A stretch of DNA of 64,000 nt, from the NCBI RefSeq assembly GCF_021568795.1, contig NZ_JAKGUE010000013.1, forward strand, positions 1 to 64,000, written 5' to 3'. The first letter of the stretch is position 1, and each line of letters opens with the position of its first letter. Of this stretch, positions 42,723 to 50,892 are shown piece by piece. Source of the DNA: Dethiosulfovibrio faecalis (GTDB lineage: Bacteria; Synergistota; Synergistia; Synergistales; Dethiosulfovibrionaceae). The notes under the pieces were generated by a model that saw nothing but the letters and a program-made list of their open reading frames with translations, did not search any database and had not been told where the DNA came from. The position numbers and the translations under genes were made by a program.

Positions 42723-43697
42723 TTATGGACGTGGAGTGACCTTGTTGACCACGTTCAGTATCTCTCTGCCGTCCCTCTGTCGAGAGAGGTTTCCCTTTAT
42801 TCCCGCAATAGCCCCTTTGTAGAATTCGTCGGTGACCCCTCCTGTGTGTGGGGAGAGGGACAGCCTGGGGTCCTCGAACAGCGGGTCGTTCGGGTCGGCC
42901 GGTTCTCCCCATATGACGTCCAGACCTGCCCCGGCTAGTTGGTTGTCGTCCAGCGCCTTGAGGAATGCCTCTCGATCCACCAGGTTGGGCCGGGCCACGT
43001 TTATCAGCCAGCTGTCGGGGTCCATCGCCTGAAGGATCTTTCCGTCTATTATGCCGTCGGTTTCGGGTTTGCTCGGCAGGGCCAGCACGACGAATCGACA
43101 TCCTCTGACCGCTTCGTCCAGCCGGGAGAGGGGGAATACCTCCTTCAATCCCCACTGAGAGAATTGAGGACGTATGGTCCTGTTGGCTCCTACGACCTCC
43201 ATTCCCAGGCCTGTCAGTCTTTCGACGATGGCGTGTCCTACGCCGCCCAGTCCCACGACGAGGACTCTCTTTTTCCAGAGGGCGGTGCTGAAGGGGGCGA
43301 AAATCCTTCTGGCCCTGAATGTCTCCTCGAATAGATGGGTCCTCTTCGCCAGTATCAGCATATGCATTATGGCCGTCTCCGCCACGCTTTCGGCGTTTCC
43401 CGACCTCCAGGACGGAACGTTGGCCACCTTTACGTCAAATTCGGAGCAGGCCTCCAGGTCCGCGCTGTCGTATCCCGCCCCTACGAACTGGACGAGCCTC
43501 AACTTGCCGGCTATTTCCAGATCTTCTCTTGATATACCCCTGCTGGAGGTCAAAAGGACCTCAGCATCCGGCAGGTTTTTCCTTATTTCCTCCTCGGACC
43601 GACAGAAAACGAAGTCGCATCCTTCCAGTTCGGGCTTTATCTCTTCGTCGATGAGCTCCTGTAGTTTTCCGTTGTTTTCGGTGAGAACTATCTTCAT
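42723..43697 (-). CDS. D-2-hydroxyacid dehydrogenase
   Basis: A 324-residue NAD-dependent dehydrogenase. The catalytic and binding blocks are present: VVGLGGVGHAIVERL (nucleotide fold), the Arg in NVARPNLVDREA, the Glu in DVIWGEPAD, and the acid/base His in LSPHTGG. Substrate specificity within the family cannot be told. Start ATG at 43697 overlaps the end of the upstream threonine-synthase-like gene, so it is the last gene of the lspA-ridA-PLP enzyme operon. Confidence 0.92.
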   Translation of the reverse strand: MKIVLTENNGKLQELIDEEIKPELEGCDFVFCRSEEEIRKNLPDAEVLLTSSRGISREDLEIAGKLRLVQFVGAGYDSADLEACSEFDVKVANVPSWRSGNAESVAETAIMHMLILAKRTHLFEETFRARRIFAPFSTALWKKRVLVVGLGGVGHAIVERLTGLGMEVVGANRTIRPQFSQWGLKEVFPLSRLDEAVRGCRFVVLALPSKPETDGIIDGKILQAMDPDSWLINVARPNLVDREAFLKALDDNQLAGAGLDVIWGEPADPNDPLFEDPRLSLSPHTGGVTDEFYKGAIAGIKGNLSRQRDGREILNVVNKVTPRP

Positions 43698-44827
43698 GGC
43701 TGCTCCTTGAGATGCAATATTTTATCGGTGGCCTTGAGTCCCGATCCGGACAGAAAGGCTACGGTAACGTCCTGGTCCGATAATGTCCCCTCGATGCGGA
43801 GTTTCTTCAGTGCCGGAACCACCACCGCACTGGTGGGTTCCACGTAGATTCCTCTTGAGGCCAGGGCGAAGATTCCATCAACTATGGGTTTCTCGTCCAC
43901 AGCCACTATGGATCCCCCCGACCGTTTCACCGCCTCCAGGACCTCGGCGCCTCTGAGAGGGGTGGCCGAGCTGATGCCCTCCGCCACGGTCTCCGTCTTG
44001 GTTATGTTTTCCGGCACGTCCAGCCCAGATTCGTAGGCCTTCGCCAGAGGGGCGCAGTTGGCCGATTGAACGCCGTGAATTTTAGGAATGTTATTTATTA
44101 GACCCATCTCACGGAGTTCAGAGAATGCCCTGTAGGCTCCGAGAACGAGGCTTCCCTGGCCCAGGGGCAGGACCAGGTGGTCCGGGACGGTCCAGCCCAG
44201 CTGTTCCCATATCTCGTAGGCGAAGGTCTTGACGCCCTCTACGAACCATGGGCTCCAGTTGTGGCTGCCGTAGTAGGTTTCTCGTGCCGCCGCCATAGCG
44301 GCATCGGTGGTGTCCTCTCTGGTTCCGGGAACCCTGATCAGCTCGGCGCCGTAGGCCTCTATCTGAACGCATTTTCCCGCCGAGGTGTAGTCCGGTACGT
44401 AGACCGAGCAGTTCAGTCCCCCTGCGGCGCAGTATGCGGCCATGGCCGCTCCTGCGTTTCCCGACGAGTCCTCTATGAGGGAGGTTATTCCCAGCTCCCT
44501 GAGTCGGCTGACCAACACCGATATTCCCCTGTCCTTGTAGGAACCTGTGGGGCAGAGGAAGTCCATCTTGACCAGATGCTTCATCCCGTCCAGTTTCACC
44601 GGGATCAAGGGGGTGAGTCCCTCTCCCATAGTCACGGCCTTTTCTGGCGATCTCACCGGTATGGTTCTGCCGTATCTCCACATGGAGAGGGGGCCTCTCT
44701 TTATCTCCTCCGGCGATATGGATAAAAGTTTTTCCGTTATGTGGTCAAGATGGCCTCCGCAGCCGGGGCATCTCCAGATCGATTCGTCGTCTCCGTAAGA
44801 GGCCCCGCACTTTAGGCATTTGAGCAT
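43694..44827 (-). CDS. Threonine-synthase-like PLP enzyme with zinc ribbon
   Basis: A 377-residue fold-type II PLP enzyme. It opens with a four-Cys ribbon (CLKCGASYGDDESIWRCPGCG), then the PLP lysine in GSYKDRGISV and the phosphate loop EDSSGNAGAAMAAY. This is the layout of threonine synthase and its relatives. The ATG at 44827 overlaps the ridA stop in a TGATG junction. RidA removes the reactive enamine made by PLP dehydratases, so a dehydratase or lyase role is as likely as threonine synthesis; no thrA or thrB is near. Confidence 0.88.
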   Translation of the reverse strand: MLKCLKCGASYGDDESIWRCPGCGGHLDHITEKLLSISPEEIKRGPLSMWRYGRTIPVRSPEKAVTMGEGLTPLIPVKLDGMKHLVKMDFLCPTGSYKDRGISVLVSRLRELGITSLIEDSSGNAGAAMAAYCAAGGLNCSVYVPDYTSAGKCVQIEAYGAELIRVPGTREDTTDAAMAAARETYYGSHNWSPWFVEGVKTFAYEIWEQLGWTVPDHLVLPLGQGSLVLGAYRAFSELREMGLINNIPKIHGVQSANCAPLAKAYESGLDVPENITKTETVAEGISSATPLRGAEVLEAVKRSGGSIVAVDEKPIVDGIFALASRGIYVEPTSAVVVPALKKLRIEGTLSDQDVTVAFLSGSGLKATDKILHLKEQP

Positions 44828-45219
44828 CAGCTGTCTCCGACCTCGGCTATCACGTCTATCTCCACGTCCAGACCGTTGTGGATGTCTATTCCGCTTGCTA
44901 CGGTTCTGGCCGGAGGAACCGGACTGGTGAAGAACTCGGAGTATGCCTTGTTCACCTCGTCCCACAGTGTGACGTCCCTGATGAGGACCGTGGCTTTGGC
45001 GACCTTTTCCAGCGAGGATCCGTTTTCCTCCAGCAACGCCGCTATGTTTTTCAGTATCCTCCTGGTCTGTTCCGCAGGAGATGCCCCCTTGAGGGCTTTT
45101 CCCGTCGTAGGGTCCACCGGTAGCTGCCCCGCCGTGAAGATGAGATTTCCCACCCTCGTTGCCTGGGAGTAGCATCCCGCCGGTTTCGGTGCTTTTTCGC
45201 TTTCTATGCGACGGATCAT
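44827..45219 (-). CDS. ridA: RidA family reactive-intermediate deaminase
   Basis: A 130-residue RidA (YjgF) protein that hydrolyses enamine/imine products of PLP enzymes. The active-site Arg lies in VPPARTVASGI, and the N-terminal PAGCYSQATRVGNLIFTAGQLPVDP matches the family. The ATG at 45219 has GGAGGG six bases upstream and overlaps the lspA stop. Direct coupling to the downstream PLP enzyme supports a housekeeping link between them. Confidence 0.93.
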   Translation of the reverse strand: MIRRIESEKAPKPAGCYSQATRVGNLIFTAGQLPVDPTTGKALKGASPAEQTRRILKNIAALLEENGSSLEKVAKATVLIRDVTLWDEVNKAYSEFFTSPVPPARTVASGIDIHNGLDVEIDVIAEVGDS

Positions 45220-45638
45220 GGTTTTCCCTCCTTCTGTGTTTCTTCCTGGGTCTTTGCTTTAAACGTTCCCCATAATATCGACAGAGCGCCTCCGATCAGG
45301 GCCAGGTCGGCGATGTTAAGGTAGAGCCCTCCGGGCCAGAACGGCACCGGTATGTAGTCCATGACCGCTCCGTAGAGCAAGCGGTCTATCATGTTGCCCA
45401 TGGCCCCTCCCCACATAAGAATCAGTCCGTTTTTCGTGGGGGCCGGTTTTTTGTCCGCCATAGCCGTTACCGCCAGAAGAACGGCGAAGCCGACTGCGGA
45501 GCCCCACGTTGATCCGTTCTCCAGCGACGAGAAAGCGACCCCCTTGTTCCAGATGGCCGGAAGACCCATTCGGCGTACTGCGACGGAGCAGCCATAGGTC
45601 CCTATCGCAACGAAAGAAGCTAAAGATGCCGGTTTCAA
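45216..45638 (-). CDS. lspA: Lipoprotein signal peptidase
   Basis: A 140-residue inner-membrane aspartyl protease with four membrane segments that cleaves lipoprotein signal peptides. The family boxes are present: NKGVAFS, GGAMGNMIDRLLYGAVMDYI with one catalytic Asp, and NIADLALIGGA with the second. TTG at 45638, 7 bases after AGGAGGG, gives the right N-terminal membrane segment. The open frame continues far upstream but overlaps the thiW gene antisense-style in another frame and is not coding. It starts an operon with ridA, the PLP enzyme and the hydroxyacid dehydrogenase. Confidence 0.9.
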   Translation of the reverse strand: MKPASLASFVAIGTYGCSVAVRRMGLPAIWNKGVAFSSLENGSTWGSAVGFAVLLAVTAMADKKPAPTKNGLILMWGGAMGNMIDRLLYGAVMDYIPVPFWPGGLYLNIADLALIGGALSILWGTFKAKTQEETQKEGKP

Positions 45639-45665
45639 GGAAGCCCTCCTGTCTTGTGGTTCCCG

Positions 45666-45697
45666 ATATAAAAGAGGCGGCCTTTTGGCCGCCTCTC
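45666..45697 (-). terminator. Terminator of the thi transport operon
   Basis: Stem GAGGCGGCC/GGCCGCCTC (45674-45682, 45687-45695) with an AAAA loop on the minus strand, followed by TTTTATA. It separates thiW from lspA. Confidence 0.75.
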
Positions 45698-45700
45698 TTG

Positions 45701-46207
45701 CTATTCCACCTTTATGCCCGATTTTCTCAGGCCCAATATGACGGCATATCCTATGATACACCCCGGGATGGCGCTTGTCAGGAACGCTCCTTGTAGAGCC
45801 CACAGTCCGACCGATTTCCCCATGGCGGGAGCTATCAGCAGTGCCGATAGGGTCGCTCCTATCGGGCCGGTACCGAGGGGTTCGGCCAGTGCGCACCAGT
45901 CTTTGCGGATGAACCGGTAGGCCAGTCCCACCGCCAGAGCTCCGGGTATGCTGCCAGGGAAGGCGAAGAGGGTTCCCGTTCCCATGGCAACTCTCAGTAT
46001 GCTGGTCACCAGGGCCGCCCCCGCAGCCCACCAGGGTCCCAGCAGAACTCCGGCTATGGCGTTTACCGCGTGCTGAAAGGGAAAACATTTGGTCGGGCCG
46101 AAGGGGACCGAGACTCCCGACAGCAGCAGGGCCGTTGCCGTGAGCAATCCCGCGACGGTTAGCCGTCGGAGGGCGATTGAACTGGTCGAGGCGTTTTCGT
46201 GGGTCAT
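45701..46207 (-). CDS. thiW: ThiW, thiazole-related ECF-type S component
   Basis: A 168-residue membrane protein with about five membrane segments. The signature VPFGPTKCFPFQHAVNAIAGVLLGPWWA and SILRVAMGTGTLFAFPGSIPGALAVG is characteristic of ThiW, thought to import hydroxyethylthiazole in concert with an energy-coupling factor. The ATG at 46207 is preceded by AGGAGAA. It is the last gene after the TPP riboswitch. Its product feeds ThiM, encoded at 35676. The EcfAA'T module is not in the window. Confidence 0.92.
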   Translation of the reverse strand: MTHENASTSSIALRRLTVAGLLTATALLLSGVSVPFGPTKCFPFQHAVNAIAGVLLGPWWAAGAALVTSILRVAMGTGTLFAFPGSIPGALAVGLAYRFIRKDWCALAEPLGTGPIGATLSALLIAPAMGKSVGLWALQGAFLTSAIPGCIIGYAVILGLRKSGIKVE

Positions 46208-46226
46208 TTTTAGGTTCTCCTCTTCT

Positions 46227-47162
46227 TTATCTGACCAACAGCGGCGAAATGTCTACCGCTTTTTCTATGAGCCCCGCCTCCAAAGCGAAATCGGCGAAGG
46301 CTTTCCACCGTGACCGGTCGTTTTCCTGGTTTTTAGCGAAGTAGGGCAGGGTCGCCTCGAAAGCGTCGGTCTCCATCCCTCTGTCGGCGTCGGGCAGGGC
46401 CTTGAAGTAGAGATTCAGCGCCTCTTTCGGGTTTGCCCTGGCGAAGTCTATGCCTTTTTGAACTGCGTCGGAGAAAGCAGTGATCGCTCCTTCGCGTTTT
46501 TCAACGGTCTCTGGGGATGCCAGGAAGATCAGTTCGTCGTAGTCCGGTATTCCGTGTCTTTCCAGCTCGAAGTACTCGGCCTCGATTCCCTGGTGTTTCA
46601 TCTCCACCACCTCGTAGGTCTTGAAGGGGCCCATGACGGCGTTGACCTTTCCGGATACCAGTGCCGGTATTATGGTGAAGCCGATGTTGATCGCCTCGTA
46701 GCTTTCTATGCCGTTTTTCTCCGCAAAGGCGGCCATGAGGAGGTCCATCATTCCCGGGACGGTGTAGCCAACCTTCTTGCCCTCTAGGTCTTCCGGAGAT
46801 GATATACCCTTGTCCTTCATGTAGAGCAGGGTAGTGAGAGGGTGTCCTACCAGTCTTCCTACCACCCTGGGATTCAGACCTTCCGCTGCTGCCATGACGG
46901 TCTGAGGCTGGTATCCCACAGCCAGGTCGACCGTCTGGGCCATCGCCAGCTTCAGGGAGTCGGAGGTGTCGGAGGGGCTCATTATCTTCACGTCCAACCC
47001 GGCTTCTTCGAAGTATCCCTTCTCCTGCGCCACGTATATAGGCAGGTGGTCCACGTTGGGGAACCAGTCGAGCATCAAAGTCAGTTTCTCCGCCGCATCG
47101 GCATGAAGCACCGCCACCATGACAGTTAAACAGGCGATCGTACATATCAGGGTCTTTTTCAT
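46227..47162 (-). CDS. thiY: ThiY-type pyrimidine-precursor binding protein
   Basis: A 311-residue exported receptor of the NMT1/THI5-like fold. A signal peptide (about 1-23) is followed by LTLMLDWFPNVDHLPIYVAQEKGYFEEAGLDVKIMSP, the ThiY hallmark, and GKKVGYTVPGMMDLLM. It binds HMP or formylaminopyrimidine for uptake. It follows thiX and is in the TPP-riboswitch operon, which fixes the role better than sequence alone. Confidence 0.92.
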   Translation of the reverse strand: MKKTLICTIACLTVMVAVLHADAAEKLTLMLDWFPNVDHLPIYVAQEKGYFEEAGLDVKIMSPSDTSDSLKLAMAQTVDLAVGYQPQTVMAAAEGLNPRVVGRLVGHPLTTLLYMKDKGISSPEDLEGKKVGYTVPGMMDLLMAAFAEKNGIESYEAINIGFTIIPALVSGKVNAVMGPFKTYEVVEMKHQGIEAEYFELERHGIPDYDELIFLASPETVEKREGAITAFSDAVQKGIDFARANPKEALNLYFKALPDADRGMETDAFEATLPYFAKNQENDRSRWKAFADFALEAGLIEKAVDISPLLVR

Positions 47163-47188
47163 GTCTCATTTCTCCTTTTTATTTAAGT

Positions 47189-47938
47189 TCAGATTTTTTC
47201 GTCTCCGTCGCTCCACGGAGCGTATCTATCGGCCAGTTTCCCCACTAGCCACCAGAGAGCCAGTCCCATCGCCGAGAGCCAGAGTATCGCCGCGAATACC
47301 ACGTCGGTCTTGAGCCTGGCGTTGGACTGTATCATCAGATAGCCCAGACCGCTCTGGGCTCCCACCCATTCGCCTATTACGGCTCCTATCGTGGCGACCG
47401 ATACGGCTACCTTGAGGCCTGCGAAGAAGTAGGGCAGAGCCCAGGGCCAGTAGAGCTTTACCATGGTATCCCGGAAGGGGTATCCCATGAGTCTGAACAT
47501 CTGACGATATCTTCTGTCGCAGCTCTTGAATCCCTCCAATAGGTTCACCGTGACGGGAAAGAATATTATTACCGTGGCCATAACCACCTTGCTGGTTATG
47601 CCGTAGCCGAACCAGACCACCAGTACCGGGGCCAGAGCGAAGACAGGTATGGCTTGAGAGGCGACCAGAAAAGGGGAAAGGGCCCTCTCAAGGTAGGGCT
47701 TGGCGAACATTGCGGTGGAGAGAGGCACCGCCAATGCCAGTGCCAGAGCCAGCCCCAGGAAGATCTCCAGTGCCGTGACCGCTCCGTGTCGGGCCAATAT
47801 CGGTGCCTGGATTAGCGCCGTCATCACGACCGAGCTGGGGCGGGGGAGTATGTAGCTAGGTACTTTGGAGATCACGCAGCCTATCTCCCACAGTAGGACC
47901 AGGATCGCCCCGGCCAGGAGGGAGCTCCATCGGTTCAT
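47189..47938 (-). CDS. thiX: ThiX, pyrimidine-precursor ABC permease
   Basis: A 249-residue inner-membrane permease of the SsuC/ThiX type with about six membrane segments. The coupling block is MFRLMGYPFRDTMVKLYWPWALPYFFAGLKVAVSV in outline, followed by GEWVGAQSGLGYLM. Its start overlaps the thiZ stop by four bases. With ThiY and ThiZ it forms the pyrimidine importer. Confidence 0.92.
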   Translation of the reverse strand: MNRWSSLLAGAILVLLWEIGCVISKVPSYILPRPSSVVMTALIQAPILARHGAVTALEIFLGLALALALAVPLSTAMFAKPYLERALSPFLVASQAIPVFALAPVLVVWFGYGITSKVVMATVIIFFPVTVNLLEGFKSCDRRYRQMFRLMGYPFRDTMVKLYWPWALPYFFAGLKVAVSVATIGAVIGEWVGAQSGLGYLMIQSNARLKTDVVFAAILWLSAMGLALWWLVGKLADRYAPWSDGDEKI

Positions 47939-48666
47939 GACGCCCCCCCCTGTAGAACGTCCATGATGGTCCCTCGAAGCTCCACAAGGTAGGGATCGTC
48001 TCTGTGTCTGGGCTTATCCCCTTGGAGGCGATAGTTGCCGGTGATCTTCATCGGCGTTTGAGACAGTGTGACCAGCCTGTCCGAGGTGACCAAAGCCTCC
48101 TCTACGTCGTGGGTTATCATGACAATTGTTTTCCCGAACTCTTTCTGCAGGGTTACCAGCATTCCCTGAAGTCCCTGTCTGGTAAGGGCGTCCAGTGCGG
48201 ATAAAGGTTCGTCTAAAAGTATCAGCTCTCTGTCGAAGAGTATGGTCCTGGCCAAGGCGCATCTTTGTCTCATCCCCCCCGAGACTTTCCCCGGAAGGTA
48301 GTTTTCGAAACCTCGAAGTCCGAGCCTTACCAACAGAGAGTCTCCTCTTTTTTCGTCTTTTTTCGTGGGATGCCGGATCGGGAGCATGGCGTTTTCCCTC
48401 AGGGTCAACCAGGGGAGCAGGAGGTCCGATTGGGACATCCAGGCCGTCAGAGAAGACAGGTCTTCGACCGGAGCTCCCTTCCACGAAATTACTCCTTCGT
48501 CGGGTGACACCGATCCGGTCAGTAGGTCGAAAAGGGTGCTTTTGCCGCAGCCGGATGGTCCTATCATGGAAACGAACTCTCCAGGCTCTACCTCGAGGTC
48601 CAGTTCGGAAAGCACCAACAGGCCTTCGAAGCTTTTTCTCAGTTTCGAGACGGAGAGCAGAGTCAT
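47935..48666 (-). CDS. thiZ: ThiZ, pyrimidine-precursor ABC ATPase
   Basis: A 243-residue ABC ATPase. Walker A GPSGCGKST, Q loop WMSQSDLLLPWLT, signature VSGGMRQR, Walker B LILLDEPLSALD and switch region MITHDVEEAL are all intact. Four-base overlaps on both sides tie it to thiT and thiX. Confidence 0.93.
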   Translation of the reverse strand: MTLLSVSKLRKSFEGLLVLSELDLEVEPGEFVSMIGPSGCGKSTLFDLLTGSVSPDEGVISWKGAPVEDLSSLTAWMSQSDLLLPWLTLRENAMLPIRHPTKKDEKRGDSLLVRLGLRGFENYLPGKVSGGMRQRCALARTILFDRELILLDEPLSALDALTRQGLQGMLVTLQKEFGKTIVMITHDVEEALVTSDRLVTLSQTPMKITGNYRLQGDKPRHRDDPYLVELRGTIMDVLQGGAS

Positions 48667-49169
48667 CGTCCGGCGGGAGATGGGAGCCTCTTCCAGAGGA
48701 TCTCTATGAGCAGTATGGATATCAGGAGGTTAGGAACCATGTAGCTGCCGTTGTAGACCAGTGAATATAGGAGAGGGTTCTGTCCTTCCGGCGCGTAGCT
48801 GGCGAAGAAGACCACCCCGGAGGCCACGTGGCAGGACAGTCTGGCCAAGGTTCCGGCGGTTATGCCGATCCAGTGTCGTCTGGGAGTCGCTCCGGCCAGA
48901 GCCAGGGCACCGAAGGCTATCGGGTAGTCCAGCAGAGCCTGTATTGGGTGGGCTACGTAGCCTCCCAGTATGAGCTGGAGAAGTCCGGCCACAGCTCCGG
49001 CTCCGAAACCGGCCTTGAGGCCGTATCGTAGGGCGAAGATCAGCAGCGGGACGTTCTCGAGGGTTATGGAGCCTCCTTGAGGCATTCGGAAGAGCTTCAC
49101 GTAGGATAAAGCCAGGGCTAAAGATGCCGCTAGGGCTCCTTCTACGAGTATTCGGGTGTTGCCTTTCAT
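48663..49169 (-). CDS. thiT: ThiT-like thiamine transporter S component
   Basis: A 168-residue membrane protein with about six membrane segments, of the ThiT/YuaJ type that binds thiamine and works with an energy-coupling factor. Landmarks are FRMPQGGSITLENVPLLIFALRYG and GGYVAHPIQALLDYPIAFGALA, close to the YuaJ signature. ATG at 49169 is about 9 bases after GAGGAGG. It is the first gene after the TPP riboswitch, and its ribosome site can pair with an upstream CTCCTC. Confidence 0.92.
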   Translation of the reverse strand: MKGNTRILVEGALAASLALALSYVKLFRMPQGGSITLENVPLLIFALRYGLKAGFGAGAVAGLLQLILGGYVAHPIQALLDYPIAFGALALAGATPRRHWIGITAGTLARLSCHVASGVVFFASYAPEGQNPLLYSLVYNGSYMVPNLLISILLIEILWKRLPSPAGR

Positions 49170-49243
49170 GGGTGAGTCCTCCTCTATATGATGTTGCCGG
49201 AGGAGGGAAGATCCGCCTTTTGAGAGGGGGTGTGATAGAAAGG

Positions 49244-49337
49244 AGCAACTTCCCTGCGCCGGCATGATCCGGATCAGGTTCCAGGGGTCGAGGCTTAACG
49301 CCTCCTCTCAGCCGGGACACCGACTCCCCCAGTTCCA
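49244..49337 (-). ncRNA. TPP riboswitch (THI element)
   Basis: On the minus strand the conserved pieces appear in order: GGCTGAGA, a variable P3 arm, ACCTGATCCGGATCATGCC and CGCAGGGAAG. These are the pyrimidine- and pyrophosphate-sensing parts of the TPP aptamer. It is followed by a CTCCTC that could pair with the thiT ribosome site GAGGAG, which suggests translational control; no terminator is seen between. Confidence 0.95.
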
Positions 49338-49343
49338 ACACAA

Positions 49344-49372
49344 CTTGTACACCAGTAAGGTCCGTATGTCAA
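49344..49372 (-). promoter_or_regulatory. Promoter of the thi transport operon
   Basis: On the minus strand -35 TTGACA (49367-49372), 17-base spacer, -10 TACAAG (49344-49349), placing the start of transcription at the 5' edge of the riboswitch. Confidence 0.65.
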
Positions 49373-49402
49373 CTCGATATCGTTGTCGGTAGGTTTTTGT
49401 GC

Positions 49403-49431
49403 TTGCAGGTTCATGCAACCGGTTGTATAAT
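49403..49431 (+). promoter_or_regulatory. Consensus-like promoter of a small orphan gene
   Basis: -35 TTGCAG (49403-49408), 17-base spacer, -10 TATAAT (49426-49431). It points rightward to the 50-residue gene at 49468. Confidence 0.65.
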
Positions 49432-49467
49432 GTACTTGAGTCCAAAAGATTACTGGAGGTGCCCTCT

Positions 49468-49620
49468 ATGTGGGAAAAAGACAGCTGCGGAAATTGGTAT
49501 ATGGACGGTTCAAAGGTCTTTTCGGCTTATCGGTCCGAAGTTTCTTTTGTGTGGGATAAGGACGAGTCGGGACGGTGGGTCAGAGTGTGCCCGTCCCAGG
49601 AGGTCCCGGTCACGTTGTAG
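49468..49620 (+). CDS. Small orphan protein of 50 residues
   Basis: A short gene with all parts in place: strong promoter, ribosome site GGAGGT 8 bases before the ATG at 49468, and a TAG at 49618. The protein is rich in Trp, Asp and Ser (MWEKDSCGNWYMDGSK, WDKDESGRWVRVC), has two Cys and no membrane segment or signal peptide. The two WxxDxSGxW-like stretches may be an internal repeat. I do not recognise it. The distance to the HDOD gene (85 bases) allows co-transcription. Confidence 0.6.
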   Translation: MWEKDSCGNWYMDGSKVFSAYRSEVSFVWDKDESGRWVRVCPSQEVPVTL

Positions 49621-49704
49621 CTAGGGCTCGTAGCGCTAGAGAAGATAACGTCTATGTGGTAAACTTTTCCATGGGGATTAGGATTCTCACATGGAGGGGT
49701 GTCA

Positions 49705-50892
49705 ATGGCGATTATCGGTATAGATGCCCTTGAAGGGCGTGTCCTTAGAAGAGATCTCTTTGCCCCTAACGGTCGTTTTATCCTCGCCGAGGGGACGACG
49801 GTGAGCGATAGATGTCTGGATATACTCCGATCCTGGGGTGTCGTAGAGGCAGATGTTCGCGACGACCATATCCTTCCGGGGGAGATCCTCTCCGTTAGAG
49901 CGGTGGAGTCCGACGGTATTGAGAGCCCCTTTCGTTATCTGTCCCCCGGGGTTTTGAGAGACTGGTTCATCGACTTGGCCGGTGAGCGAAATGTAATGCT
50001 CAGTCTGAACGCCTCTCTTCCTATCGACCTGGAAGGAGAGTCGGATGTTTTATCCCTGGAGTCCCTTGTATCTCAGGAGCCCGGTCTGGTCTCCTATTCT
50101 CCTGTCCTGGGACAGATAATAGACGTCATAGAATCTCCCCGGAGTTCCGCTTCTCACGTGGCCTACGTGGTGGAGCAGGATTCCGCCCTTTCCGCAAAGT
50201 TGCTTCGTCTCGTAAACAGCCCTCTCTACGGATTTCCGAGAACCATAAATTCAATAGAACAGGCGGTCGCCATAGTCGGCAGCGGAGATCTCATGTCTTT
50301 GGCCATACAGGTGGCATCCATCACCCATTTCAGAAGTATAGACGATCCTATCTTGGACATGGCGCATTTTTGGGAACACTCGATCTGCTGTGCCATCTTC
50401 GCCAGGTTGTTCGCCGGTCGCCGCTTCAGAGGAGACGATTCCCGCTATTTCATCGGGGGTATGTTGATGAACCTGGGGCGAATGGTGATGATGGAACGGA
50501 TGCCCAGGGAGTTTTGCAGGGTCCTGTCCTCCGCTTATGGTGGCAAGACGACCATAGAGGCAGAGAGGGATATTTTCGGTTACAGCTCCCCTCACGTGAC
50601 CTCCGTTCTCCTGTCCAGGTGGTGCCTGCCTCCTGAGCTGGCATGGTCCGTGACAGAGTCGAGGCTTTTCCCCGACTGCAGGGAGTTGGAAAGTTCGGTC
50701 TTTCGTCTTGCCGAGGCCATGGCCTGTGCTTTCGGTTCCGGTTTCGCCGGTGATTACTTCGTGCCCGTCCTCGACGACGGAGTGGTGGACTCTCTTGGTC
50801 TGTCCTACAACGAGCTTGTCTTTGTACTGAAGCAGTTCGACAGGCAGAGGTCCGAGATAGTGGACGTTTTTCTAGGGGGAATCGGAGGATGA
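49705..50892 (+). CDS. HDOD domain protein
   Basis: A 395-residue soluble protein with an HDOD domain (about 125-330), a degenerate relative of HD phosphohydrolases used in signalling rather than catalysis. It contains VVEQDSALSAKLLRLVNSPLYGFPRTINSIEQAVAIVG, the family core. The N-terminal 110 residues are separate and start MAIIGIDALEGRVLRRDLF, with no clear family. The ATG at 49705 follows GGAGGGG. It overlaps the HD-GYP gene by four bases, so both are made together. Confidence 0.9.
   Translation: MAIIGIDALEGRVLRRDLFAPNGRFILAEGTTVSDRCLDILRSWGVVEADVRDDHILPGEILSVRAVESDGIESPFRYLSPGVLRDWFIDLAGERNVMLSLNASLPIDLEGESDVLSLESLVSQEPGLVSYSPVLGQIIDVIESPRSSASHVAYVVEQDSALSAKLLRLVNSPLYGFPRTINSIEQAVAIVGSGDLMSLAIQVASITHFRSIDDPILDMAHFWEHSICCAIFARLFAGRRFRGDDSRYFIGGMLMNLGRMVMMERMPREFCRVLSSAYGGKTTIEAERDIFGYSSPHVTSVLLSRWCLPPELAWSVTESRLFPDCRELESSVFRLAEAMACAFGSGFAGDYFVPVLDDGVVDSLGLSYNELVFVLKQFDRQRSEIVDVFLGGIGG

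Noticed and set aside
44828-45175. N-terminal extension of the threonine-synthase-like protein
   Set aside because: The extension is the ridA gene in another frame; the ATG at 44827 begins the zinc ribbon and fits the family length.
45639-46088. N-terminal extension of lspA by about 150 residues
   Set aside because: It reads opposite-frame Arg/Gly-rich sequence through the thiW gene and the terminator at 45666-45697; the TTG at 45638 has a good ribosome site.
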